64,000 nucleotides of DNA from Leuctra nigra (taxonomy: Eukaryota > Arthropoda > Insecta > Plecoptera > Leuctridae): assembly GCA_934045905.1 (NCBI GenBank), contig OW203761.1:35452964-35516963 (forward strand), in the 5' to 3' direction. Below, piece after piece: positions 47,201 through 60,200 of this stretch. The stretch's first letter is position 1; each line of letters starts with the position of its first letter. A program made the translations under genes and the position numbers. The notes under the pieces were generated by a model that saw nothing but the letters and a program-made list of their open reading frames with translations, ran no database searches and had not been told where the DNA came from.

Positions 47201-50200
47201 ATAACGAGATTTTGATTGCTCTTTTCGGGAATGAGCAAACTTGAAACATCCATTATTGCTTTATCGAAGCCAATACCATATGCACGTTAACGAGGTTTTA
47301 AAAAAGTGGTAAACATCGATTTTGTCTTTTTATTAAACAATGTAATCATCCGCGCATCGTACCATCAAAACAAAGTTCAAAGAGCTACGTTTTTTCAAAT
47401 TATGAAATTCATACGAAATAAATTGCTTCAGATGACTTTTTTTAGACCTTTTTTATTATGTATTTATCATAATATTATTAAAAGCGGTGAAATATTAAAC
47501 AATATTCCAGTCATCCCAACCCACAGTTGATTGATTACCCTATCCTAGGATCCTTTGTTGGCGTTTTCCACCCTTCTCGTATAATTATCATCATGAATAG
47601 CAGAACATTCAATCGAGCCCACTTCTTGACGCGTTTTTAATGTGTTTTCAATATCTTGTCTGAGATGACGAGGTGGGCGAGAAGGTGAGAAGAGTTGCGA
47701 CTTTCTGGCTCACAGAGTCTCCGGGTATCGTGATGAATTCGAGGAAGGAAGGGATCGGGTTGGTGAAGATATAAGGGATGACACAGCTTACTCGGAAGCA
47801 GATAAGAAGGGGCGGAGATTGTAATGCTGCCAGTATGAAACATGCTATTCAGAAGCATGCTTTTTGTAATTGCAAACGCTCCATCATTGTTAAGTAGATA
47901 ATTTCACGTTAAAGGAGTCATATTCATATTTCCGGGAACCTTTTTTTACACTTTTGTTGTAACTTTATAGGGATTTCTATCAAAACGGGCCATAAATTGA
48001 CACTAAATTCTTATGACCACAAATATCGTGGCGTTTGCTCGTGAAGCTTTCTGTCTTGAAAGTTTAAGTTGATAAAAATAGCTTGATGTAAAACACAAGT
48101 ATAACACATGTGATGACATTATTTGGGTTCATTCTAGAGTTGGGATTTCTTTATGGGATTTCTCCTGTATTTTTTTTTTAAAGAAATGTTACCATTGTTC
48201 TATAAATATTGCTTACTCCTGGAAATTTACTACTCAGACCTAAAACTAAAACTTTTGCAAAACTTTTCTATTGTTACCACGATGACTTTCGTATATTTTG
48301 GACCTTGTCAGCATAATCACAGTTGACGAACAAAGTTCGCTAAACTTGGTATACTCTTCCGGTACCAAGTACTTCACCTCAGCATAACATCCAGTGTGGT
48401 CCTCTCACTATTGATCGAACCGACCATGTTATTTGGTTGAGGGTGGTAGAGCAGCATATAGTAACAATGCCAGGAATTTCAACTCTATAGCTTCTCCTCT
48501 CTCATCTCTTACTTCCACACACACACACACACACCGCACCGACACCACCCTTCCTGACTCTTGCAAAACACTGCATCGGGAAACCAACCAACCAGCCAGC
48601 TCAATAGACTAGTGGAGAAGTACGCCATTATCCATCTCTTTTGCTCGCATGCCTTCTTCCAGGCGTCGCAGAAGGAGAAAATATGAAAAATATGATATAC
48701 TAACCTAACCTTATCTTCTTGTTATTTTTCCACTGACAAAGACTAACGTAACTTGAAGATAACGAATAGGCTACTCTAGGGTAGAGAACGTGTGTGTACG
48801 ACGAAAATACCATTTGTTTTCAGACTCTATTTCAAAACAGAATGTTTTTAAAGTCCACCTCTATTTGTAGCGGAGTCAACCCGTATTTTATATTTTCTCT
48901 TTTTCAATTATTCTCTGTGCAATTTTCTCTGTAGCCGATGTTTTAAATTAATTAATATTGATCTGCTTTCCATGTAGGTAGTTATAATTTACTTTGGAAA
49001 TTGAGCCGAATGAGCACCGTTATAACGTGTGTGCAATTAGTAATGTAAATAATTCCAGCGACAAAAATAGTATCCAATGACTTTCGCGTGAACTTTAAAA
49101 GAATCATGAGTTGACGCCATTCATCATAGCAAACGAAAACTTTATTTCACACCGACTGGATTATATTTCATGTCAAAGAACCTTTGTTCAGACTGAATTT
49201 GAATGAACAGAGATCCGATGTTAAAGTCAACGCCAATTCCTCAGCTGGTGTGTATAATTTTGAGTAATTAAGGCTATTAATCATGCGGAAGTTTGTTCCG
49301 ATTCAATTACATGGCACTTGTGCTAAAGTTTCAATGTAACGGTTCCACACCACGGCAATGTCTACACACAGAGAGAATAGTGCCATCTCGACAGAATCGA
49401 TCTCGACCGAAATCTCAACTCAAGTTCGAGGATTTGTCTGGGTTTCGGGTCAGCATTCTGCTATATTGGACCTGCAGGTGACACGTTTATGATGTTATTA
49501 ATCACTTGAAGCCAGTCACTTGACATTGTTGTGCGGCAGCCATGACATTTTAGCCGATGTTACATCGTTGCTAAATCCATTACATTGGCTTCAATCTCGC
49601 GTTGATTGTGTCGAGGTGTCGATTGGCTATGTAAATGGGATTTTATAATCGCATTTGTTATCAATGAGAGATGAAGTTGGATATTCCAAATGATTGATTT
49701 CAGTAGTGTTCGTGTTTGCGTATCAGATGCATTCATTTGATGCAGGCGCATTGCAGAAGTCATCATTATTCTAATAACGATGCAGATAAGAAAAGAAACA
49801 TTCGAATTTTATTAACTGCATAACGTCGTCTATAAAATGTAGATTGCAAAGGAATTTTCAGTTTACAATTACAGATAGTTACAGCCCGGACTGAGATAGA
49901 ATATGAATTCCCCAGGCGAAGTTATTCTCGTTTCATGGCGGGCATATTTCAGGCAATCTAGCAGGCCGTCACTCACACTTGCCGACTTATCCGCAGCGTG
50001 AATCCGCCAGATATTGCGGAAACCTTCAAGTGCGAATATGCGAGAAGATTTCGCACTCAACTTCAGTACCTCCCGCAGGAAGATTTAAACTGGATTTTAC
50101 AAGAACTTAATCTTATTAGGTAACATCATGACTTGTTTTTGAAAGGTCGTTTATACTGTATTATAATATTACACGAAGGAGCCTTATTAAATTTGGCTGT

Positions 50201-53200
50201 GCCACTTCGGGTTTGATTTCATTAAGTGCGCACAATGTTATATATATTAGGTAGGTGAGGGGTGAGTAAAGGGGGAGGGGGGGTTGTGGGTGGGCGTGAA
50301 ACAAAAGGAGGCGTAAGATGCTGCTCTTGGAAAGTGCTTCTCTTTCTCCGGCTTAATTCAACAACTTGTAGAAAATATTGGAATATTGATCGTCTTAGCG
50401 GTGAAGACGCGTACGGCATTTAAAATGGAGAAGAATGCCGAGCTGAATCCTGTGATGTGAACTGATTTCACAAAAGAAACAATGAAATGACTCTGATGAA
50501 ATGAATTACACTAATGGCATGAATTCTGAAAGGTATTGTCGCCAAGTCAGGCCATTATTTAAGGATGTCGACTCTTCACTTTGACTAAATTCTGTCAAAA
50601 GGTTCTTCTGTAAACGACGTCGCAGGTTTGTCACGTGACCACGCACGGCGCTGGAACGGAATGATTTTCCGAGAACATGCGATCACCACGGAGACTTCGA
50701 AGAAGTCTTACAAGCTCCGCTCCATGGATTGATTGAAAGCCCATTAAAATCAATGTTGACTTTTGACGAATACAAACCGTCGACACTTAAAAGCGTGCAT
50801 GTGAAACGACTTCTGAACGTTGCGGTCACAATATTTCCCTATCCGAAGCTGTATCGATAGGGTGGATTCAGTTCAAGGGCTTATGGCTGTCATCAAACTA
50901 ACAATCGTTTGGTTTGGTTGTGTTCTTATCTCACGCATTGTGAGGCAGCCGCAGTGAGTCTGCATTGTAACAGCCATTACTATCTCCTGCTGATCCTGAA
51001 TAGCGCTCAGGAGAGTCGCTTCACTTCAGTCCTGGAGTGAACTAGACGAATAATGGAACACGAACCAGTGCTGGTTTCTAATGCGAATAAATATACCATG
51101 TCGTTCATAAACGAATTAGTATACCTGGGAGACAAACAGAAAATCACGTCCCTCGTTGTACAATGATACGAGATATAACGGCAGTTTAGTCAAATTACGT
51201 TTTGTTTGAGATAATTTAATTTTGTTAGAGAAGGCAAGCGGGGTTTGATGGCATGTTTTGGTCACCTCTTGCTATCTACTTCATCCCTTGTTTTCACGAA
51301 ATGCCTCTTTTATACGTTGACCAGTAGGGATGAACTAACTTTTTACCTCCATAACTGGTGAACATTTTCAGATGGGGCATTTTAGTTTATATCCCTGGAG
51401 ATAAACGAAGGACGGTTGGTGATCTATGGTCTCATGGTTGCTGACCGTCAACTCTGGCAGTATATCTCCCTCTCTCTCTCTCTCATTCCCTCTCTCTTCT
51501 CTCTCACCCTTCATCACCAGTCATTCGCCATCGCAGCACCAAGTCATCCGCTTTCCTTATCACTCGTAAACACTGTGCAATCAGTTGGGTCAACGCTTTT
51601 CTGATACCTTTATAGAAATGTGGCTGCGTGACTGCAGGGATAAAGAGGGAACGCTTTGTGAACGCATAGAATACGTTAACAAAAGTGAGATAGTACCTAA
51701 ATAGAGAGTTTGTAAAGTTCCCAGACAGAGATTTTCATATGACTAAACCATGCATGTTAAAATACGTGACATTCACAACATAATACCCCGTGGAATATTT
51801 CATTTTTGTCTCCTTTCATGGAAGTTACCAAAAAAAGTGGAGAATGAAACGGCATCGCGTTTGAAAAAGCTATAAGGGTTGGGGAGTTGGGGTATTTTTC
51901 TTGTGATATGTGTACATATCTAAATTAGAATAAATACGCGTGCTGTAGTCTGATAATATATTGGTATAAATAATGTTTGTTTCTTCACGAGAGGCGTACT
52001 CTGGAGAAATATTTATTTTACGTTTCTCTCCTTCAAAAGATGGAAAAAGAATTTCCATTCTTCCGTCCCGGGGCTGACCTGTTGACATTTCCATCCGCGA
52101 GTAAGCCGCCTCGCAGCTACGCATGGCAATGCCATTGATTAGCAGATCTATTGTGCAGCTATCCATGTGTGATCGATTAATTCCATGCTCCAGGCCAGGC
52201 TAACAGAGAGAAAGTCCAATATCAATCCATTACGCAATCATCAACAATTACATTTCGCATTTCCAGGAGAAAATCATTTTCATGACGGAACGCAGAAGTT
52301 TGGTCGTTTTCCATTTGAAACAAAAAGCAGCCCCTGCTAGGGTTTTCTACCCGAGGTAACTTTAAATGTAATCTATAAAAAGAGCAGAGAGGACTAAGCA
52401 GAGATCGCATTAAATAACTTAATTTAATTTTCAACTTAATACCAAAACCCTGTGATAGTATTTTAATCCTCTTTTCTCTCTTTGTGTGCTCTCTTCGTGG
52501 CCTGGCGGAAATACGGCTACTTCTTTTGAATTACGTTATTGAAGTTTGTTGGATGCCACCGCATCCGAAATCGCCTTAATATAAAAACGTGTCTGGTTGC
52601 TGACGCTTTGTCGTTCTTAGTATAAGTCCTCTTTGCAATACATATCACCATCCATGGACGAGCATTTCCTCTTCTCGTCGAAAACAGTGCCACGAAATAT
52701 AACAATATTTCCGATTTTATTTTAGTATTCCATGGCGAGAGCTCCGCTGTAAATCGCTTCCCTTGCGTTCCGATATTACGATCGTATTATGGATCTCGTA
52801 TTCCGTTTCAATCTCCCTCTCTCAGGCTCGATGTGTGGCAAGGCAAAGGTGGAGCTGGCACACACCTCACTTTCTGCTTCTTTGCATCCGGCTGAGAACT
52901 TGATTGAAGTTGTAAGAAAACTTGGAAACAATTTTGATTAATCTCTTGCGATTCTGCGGGACTATCAAAACGACATTACGTTAATCCGAACAGCGGGTAA
53001 TCTTCCTCGTATCAAAGCCATGGCAATTAGTCTGCGGTATTTGCCAAGCAGCATCCACTTCGTTACCTCGACATTGTGTAATTATACTCCTACTTGTACA
53101 CGAATTATTGTGAATCTTTGAAACTTGGACTTTGTAGAGGACAAGAACTTATACTCAAATAGAGAGTGATTGTGTTAAGCAAATCTCTGTCTCAAGAGGA

Positions 53201-54041
53201 GTGATTGAAATCTCATGAGTTTGGGAAGTGTCAAGGATGTCTTGAGATTTAGACCAAGTTCAATATTGTCTCTTCATTATAGTCATGTAAGTGGAATGAT
53301 TTCATCGGAACTGGAGTAGCAGCTTCAAAAAGGAAACACCAACTTTCTTACCAGTTCATATGAACTTTCTATGTTCTTATCATAACATATTTGACTGAAA
53401 TATAAAAATTGAGATACTGGCTGATCGGAATGAAATGTACTAATTATAATAGCGACAGAAAGGAAAATTTACAAATGATGACTTTTACAACAAATTTTAC
53501 AAATGGTGGCAGATGTGGGATTTTACAAAATATATTTGATTATTAAGCAGCAATGTATTTTTATATGTAAAAACGAAACGTTACTAGGGGTTACGCTAAA
53601 AACAATGACTTTCGTACGTAACGATTTTTATTTATCAAAATTTCGTTGTATCATAAAAATTCTTATAAGAAATGGGTAAATGCCATAAAAATTTGATTGT
53701 ACACATTGGTCTAGAACTATAATCAAATAATCTCGCGTGCAATCAACGACTGCTGAACAAATGTATAAATATGATAATATGAAATATTACAAATGGTGAC
53801 AGCGGTATGGTACTAAAACGAATATTTGTTTGGTGCGTCCAGTTTTTAAAATAATACGAAACTAATGTATCCAAGTAAGAAATATACTTTTCCAAAATGA
53901 TTGATTCTTAAATTTTGAATTTTGAAATACCTTTTAAATAATTTTAGCATACAAATGGGCAGTTCAAGTAGTATAAAGACTATTTGAAACTTCCGCTATG
54001 TAAGTCTCAATAGTATCATAAACAAGTTTGTAACATTTCAG
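47201..54041. other. Intergenic or 5' intron sequence before the LDLa-CUB gene
   Basis: AT-rich. It contains an (AC)n tract at 48516-48534 and a CT tract at 51470-51485. No coding exon was recognised. The next gene's first recognised exon starts with a splice acceptor, so part of this stretch is probably its intron. Confidence 0.55.
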
Positions 54042-54227
54042 ATCACGTGATCAGGATGGTGTTCGTCCTCGCCGCGGCGCTGGTCGTCGTCCTGGCGGTA
54101 GCGTCGACTCCTGCCTGTCGTCTGTCCGAGTACTTCTGTGATAACGGCCGCTGCGTGCCTCTCAACCGATACTGTGACGCCGTCAACGACTGCGGCGACT
54201 CCTCCGACGAGCCTCGCTTCTGCACAC
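54042..54227 (+). CDS. LDLa-CUB gene exon with start codon
   Basis: Enters after an ACATTTCAG acceptor, so at least one upstream noncoding exon exists. The ATG at 54056 opens MVFVLAAALVVVLAVASTPA, a signal peptide, directly followed by the LDLa module starting CRLSEYFCDNGRC. It ends in phase 1 at C|GTGAGT. Confidence 0.88.
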
Positions 54228-57200
54228 GTGAGTCAAGATCGACCTCCTCGGGGACATTTCATCGCCCGCAGACGAGGAACTTGTGGCCGCAGTTTGATTT
54301 ATATAATTAATATCGAACGCACTTGACAATTTGAGCCTAGCGTGACTGTCCAAACGACTCTCGCTACCTCAAAATTATATATAGAAGTAAATGTAGCAGA
54401 TTTACAAGCTCAAAAAAGAATGTTGTGTTTTTATGGTGTATATTCGATTAAATCATAAATCTACAGTGAAGGAAAATAGCACATGGATATAATCCAAAGA
54501 CGGGAATAGAAAAATGACAAATATGACAAGAGAACGTGTGAAACTTTTCTGTCAGATTTGTCTCCTCTGTTTGGATGGGCTTAACTTAACGACTTGCCAC
54601 GTTTCAATCAAGAATCCCCACCTGAGCGTCGGCAATCCTTATAACTCTTTGTCGCGTTCGTGTAACAAGAGTAAGACAGAGTCATTCCCGGACGAATCTG
54701 TGCGGCTGGAAACTGCAAGAGGCGCCTCCTATCAATCTCAGCCCTGTCGATATTCGCCGTCCTCAATGTGTGCGCTTTATTTCCGAATACTGAATCGCAT
54801 TTTTATCTTATTTCTTTTCCTCACAATCCCATAAAACTGTCGACGTCTCCCATAATAAAACCTCCCCGAGTCGGAGTAATTGCGTGCTCAGTGCTCTCTA
54901 ATCAAATGCTATACATGTCACCCCGTAGTGAACCACGCAGACACGAGAGAAGAGCCGATGTTGACAGAGAGCAAGCGAAAAAAGAGTGCAATTACTTCCC
55001 TTTCAGAGTAAATTGCGCAAGAGCCATGCCATTTTATAAATATTGAACGAAATCTTGTCGGAAATCTGTGTAGTATTAGATTTCAAATAGCTCTTTGCTT
55101 AACTACAGCCAATTATCACGTGTCGCTGTGTTCGACCAATTAAAAGCAGACAAACAATTCAGTTTGTTTTGACAAGCGTCTCTCACGCAATGCGTGTGAC
55201 GAGAAAACTTCAACATTCAACACTCCCTCGGTGTGAATGCATGAAAATCAATAATAGGCACGATGATGATTATGATTGCTCAACTACCATGAGCCAGATC
55301 GCATCGGCTGCCTTATTCACTTGAACCCCTTTGTCTGCTGATGGGACTCCTGAACTGCGAAATGCCGCTCAGGGAATCCACGCATCGGCGAAAGGTGATT
55401 AGTGGCGTATGGCTGTTCAATTCTTTACTACCTAATTTGCATGGAAACTCATTATCACCCCAGCCCCAACACCAACTCATGTCTCTAGAGATATGCATTT
55501 AACCCAATGTGTCCCGTAAAATGAGTAGAAACTCCAAACAACACAATATACGCTAAAGCTTTTGCATAGATGACACGGACTTTATTAATAGTGTAATATT
55601 GAACTTTACGAAACTAATGTGAGTTTTATATACCTTTTAGAAGGGTTGTTGGAGACTTGCCAAATCGGTAGATGTGCTGGAACTCTGTATATAGGTCAAA
55701 TGCGGTGAAACCTAATCTTATTACAACCTCTACTAACAACACACAAGGAGCTAGCTTGTATTATTTCAAACCATCTCCTTGTTCTTGTGTCTGTGTTTCT
55801 TGGGAAGAATCAGTCGGCTGGTGTTGAATTAAAGATGAGCCGGGTCATATAGTTGGACGTGATACTGGCTGGACCAGTGTTTGGTCAGTTCGAAGTGATC
55901 CAATATTTGAACTCATATTTCATATACCGAGCGAGAGCTGATCTCCACACGTCTGGTGCTGTTTCGATCGTTCCAGCGTGCAATAGGACGTATTACGGCG
56001 ACGTGGGGAAGACCTACGAGCTGGAACTTCACAGGCCGAAAGAAGATCGCCTCCCGTTCATCTGTCACCTGACGTTCACTGCTGGAGGCGGCATGGAGCT
56101 CGGCGACTTGATTCAGGTAATGTCTCTAGAGGCATCCGTCGGGTCAGTGGTGGGAGAGGGTGGGAAGGAGGGAATCGAAGAAATACATTCAGTGTCCGAG
56201 AATCAATACAATCGACACAACTTATTTGACTCATGGACTTGGCTACAATATGGCCACTGACAGAGTTTATGTTGGTTGTACTGTTCTCTTGATGGATATG
56301 GGCCTATTAAAGTTTAGTGAGTAATTGGCGAGACTCGAAAGTTTCAAGTGTCCAAAGTACAGTGCCTGAGGAGCACGTGGAAAGTAATTGCTAATGGTGC
56401 TTTCACGGGAAATTGTGAGGGCCTTTAGGTGCACTAGCCACGATCGCCTTCTCACTGCTCTTAACGATCCCCCGTCCCGCCATTAAACATTGAATACCGC
56501 GGAGGTAAACATCCCAAACATCTCAACTAACCTGCTCCGATGTTCTCTCATCCAAACACCAAACATCTCAGCATTACAAACACTTGGACGCCGTCTCCGG
56601 TTCGATGTGGTCTCGTCTTTCTCTGGAGCCACCGCAAACTCTCTCGCGTGCTATGAAATACTCTCGATCGAAAGTCTCAAATCTCAGTCCCTCCAGTAAA
56701 CCATCACCATCACGCCATTCGCTCCTGTTTCCAGCTCTTTAGCTCATGAGAGAGCATTATTCGCCAAAACCGACATTTTATTATCATTGCAGTTGACTTT
56801 ACGTTAAAGCGATACATTATCTTTTCTCAGACCATCATTCTGATGTATAAAATAAAACTTGTAAAGAGAACAGTTTTTCTTCTAACGGCGGGTGGCATCC
56901 AGAGAGTAACATGATTTATGCGTCGCGAAGATGCGAGCACCACGAGATTTGTCACAAGAGAAGAGCGCACAAGAGAAGGGCGCCAGCCTTGGTTGCTTGT
57001 TGCCATATGTGCCTCGTTCATTGGAGATTTATTAATATGCCACAGAGGGTGGATCATTATATAAACATCGCCATTCTGTTTCATGCACACGGCTAGAACC
57101 ACAGCAGCCGAGCTACAGCTGAAAATATGATGAATAGACGCATATGACTTCACAACTTATCAAATATGCAGGGACAACCACTCAAATTTCACCGAATGAA

Positions 57201-60200
57201 TGAACTGTTATTCAATCTCAACCCGCTCCGATTCGGTTTACATAAAACCTATGAGTTGAGACCCTCGTACATTCTTAAACCATCTCACAGAATAACTTGC
57301 TCAGAAGAGCATTCCGTTGAAATATAAATATAAGAACTTTTTGGTAAAGTGGTATCCGTTTTCTCTAGTCGCAAACAACAGCGTTGATTTGTTTGTTATT
57401 CACAACATCTCCGTCACAAACAATATTCCCTCCATGTTTGCAGTTGACGTTCGACAGCTTTACGATGGGACGCTTCGTATCGTTCACCACCGACGGATGT
57501 CCCGACGGCTCGCTGCAGATCGCTGAAACTGACCGGCCGCGAGTCGGCGGCTCGTGGTGTGGAACTTCCTGGGGGTCGGCGATCTACTACAGCGAGACCC
57601 GCACACTCACGCTCACGCTCAAGTTGTTGAAGCTGTCGCGAGATCAGACCGGGTACAACTTCGATTACAGGATGGGGTACAAGATGCTTCCGCGGGACAC
57701 GGCGGTCGTGCGATATGGAGGCGCAGTGCCAGGTAAGATTCTTCAGTTCAATATGACTGAACTGATGATAACAACGTGCATTTCATTGAACTTTTCTCTG
57801 GATGTCACTTCAATTGATCAAGACATACATAGTACGCATTTAGTGTTTTTCATTGCAAATAAACTAAACTGTTGTGATGAAGTAAAGCTATTTGGAGAAA
57901 TCAAATACATACATGTTGCATCATTGACCATCACATTTTTTACAGTTGCATCAGTCTATGAGCAACAGTTATTCACCCAACTAATTTCAATAAATGTGCA
58001 ATGTCTATCAAGGGAGACATTAAATTCACGTTCGTTGGTAGCACCAAAATCTGTATAAAGTGAACTTAAATAATGTGAGTACGAACTGTTCTATTAAAGC
58101 TAATTACCTACACTGTGACAGTAAACTTTTAACCATATGTTTAAACCAATGGTTTTTAGATGTAACAAACGCATATTTAAATGTGTGCTCTGATAATCTT
58201 ATCTTCTCGAGATGTTATGCTCCGTGATACTCAATGCTCTTGGTGTCGCAGAAATTTACTAAAACACAGATAAATCCTTCATTTTTTCTGCTCTTCCGCG
58301 TTCTTTGTTGCTCATATTTTGCTTTCCTTTGAAGTATTTCCTTACCTCTACATTAACTTCAAAGTCAGTCTTAAGAATCAAGTTCTACTCTCAAATGTAT
58401 TTAACAACGATGAATCGCATTTCATCAATTGGCGAGCTTTCAGAAAGAATACATTACTCTTGCTCTACAATTTGCTATTATTTGCATAGCCAAGAACCGT
58501 GATCAAAGATTGCTTTCAAGACGCTCTTAGCTTTGTAAGTAATTAAGTTTGCTTGCGAATCTAGATTTAGATTTTTCTCTCCTCGCAGCATCCATCAGTC
58601 AAACAAACATGAAACTTCTTCCTATTAGCTTTATGTAGCTCGAGTAAGACGTCTCTTAATGATCTTGGCGCTCCCCTGTTGTTAAAGTCAGCCCTTCTCT
58701 ATCGATAAAAGATCTGCTTCTAACGAATCTCCAATTTCCACAAATAAATCAGGGATGAACAGAATGATGATGCAGCCCTATAAAATTACATTCTATTATT
58801 ATTCACAGTTCGACGAAATGATTGTGTTCTATTATCGAAGTGTTTCTGCTCTTTGTCTAGAAATCCTTGAAGGAACCGCTTATCAAAACACGAGCAGCAG
58901 ACCAGTGGCTGTGTCTCCCACGCCTCCAGCGGCCAAGTATTATTTGGGCGAACTGATAGCGGGGACCTATTGTTCGCGCATCTTCAGCGATTGCGACACG
59001 AAGCTGTGTCGTCTGCAGTCGCCGAACTTCCCAGGGGTCTATCCGCGAAACTTGACGTGCTATTACGCCGTGCGTCAACACGAGGTGCCCCCGGGGAAAC
59101 AGGCGCTTATTGCTGTCAAACAACCCAAGGGCCAGTTGATTGCGATAAGGAGTCAGTCAGCCCTCTACGGCTCGTCGACGAATCAGCAGCATCACAATCG
59201 AGAACTTAAGGTAAGCGAATCGGGGAATTCTCGTAGCATCGCGAAGATCACGAGTTCATTATGACGCAGAGGTTGTGAAAAAGGAACTTCAAACTTTCCC
59301 TGACGACACCGCAAAACGAGCCCCGCAGCTCTGGACCATTTCATATATACAATCTCTCTCTAGTTCATCCCCGCCTTTAATGGAATTTTGTTTTCATTTT
59401 GCGAATTTTACACATTTTAATAGCAGTGTGCCTTATCACTCCGCGTGAATTTCCCAACAAGTCAAACTAATTTGTCGTTGATTCCTTCAACGGAGGCACA
59501 TAATAATTCTCGCTCATTCTCTCAAGCATTCAATTTGATACTTGTTCCAAAGTCGTCTATTATCTTCTGCCTCTGTAAACATCTACCGAGCTTTCGTCTG
59601 TTGCACACTTCACACTTCAAATAACTTCAAATCTTGAATTACGTTCATGAGTGAGCTGACGAGTTTGAGACGACGTCGACGACGACGACGACGGTGACAA
59701 CAGATGGCGCCGTGTGTAATGAGTTGTGGCGTCGACAGGTGTGGTCGGCGTGCGACGACGTGCAAGACTATGTGACGGTGTACGACGGCTACACGACGCG
59801 CGATCCGGCGCTGCTCAAGTTCTGCGGTGGCGGCGAAGCTGTGCCGGAGACCGTCTCCAGCGGCCCGGAGATTCTCGTCGAGTTCACGACGTCGCCATAT
59901 GGCACTTTCCTCTATCCGGCGCCCTTGCACGCTCTGCATGGCTTCCAGCTGGAGGTTGAGGTAAGAGCAGTTCATTTGTAAATAATAAGTGAGTTGTCAG
60001 GGATTGTCAGGGGAAACATATTTGCTTACGAAAACAGTGTGCGGTTCAACATAATACAATGCGGGTCCGGGGCGCATAACCCAGGAAATATTTGAATTTC
60101 AAGAATTAATTTGGTGCCGTTCTACACGATTTGTACACGATTTTAAGTCAATTTTTTCTCCAACGAAAAATAAGTGGGTGGAGGCGTCCACCCTGAAAAT

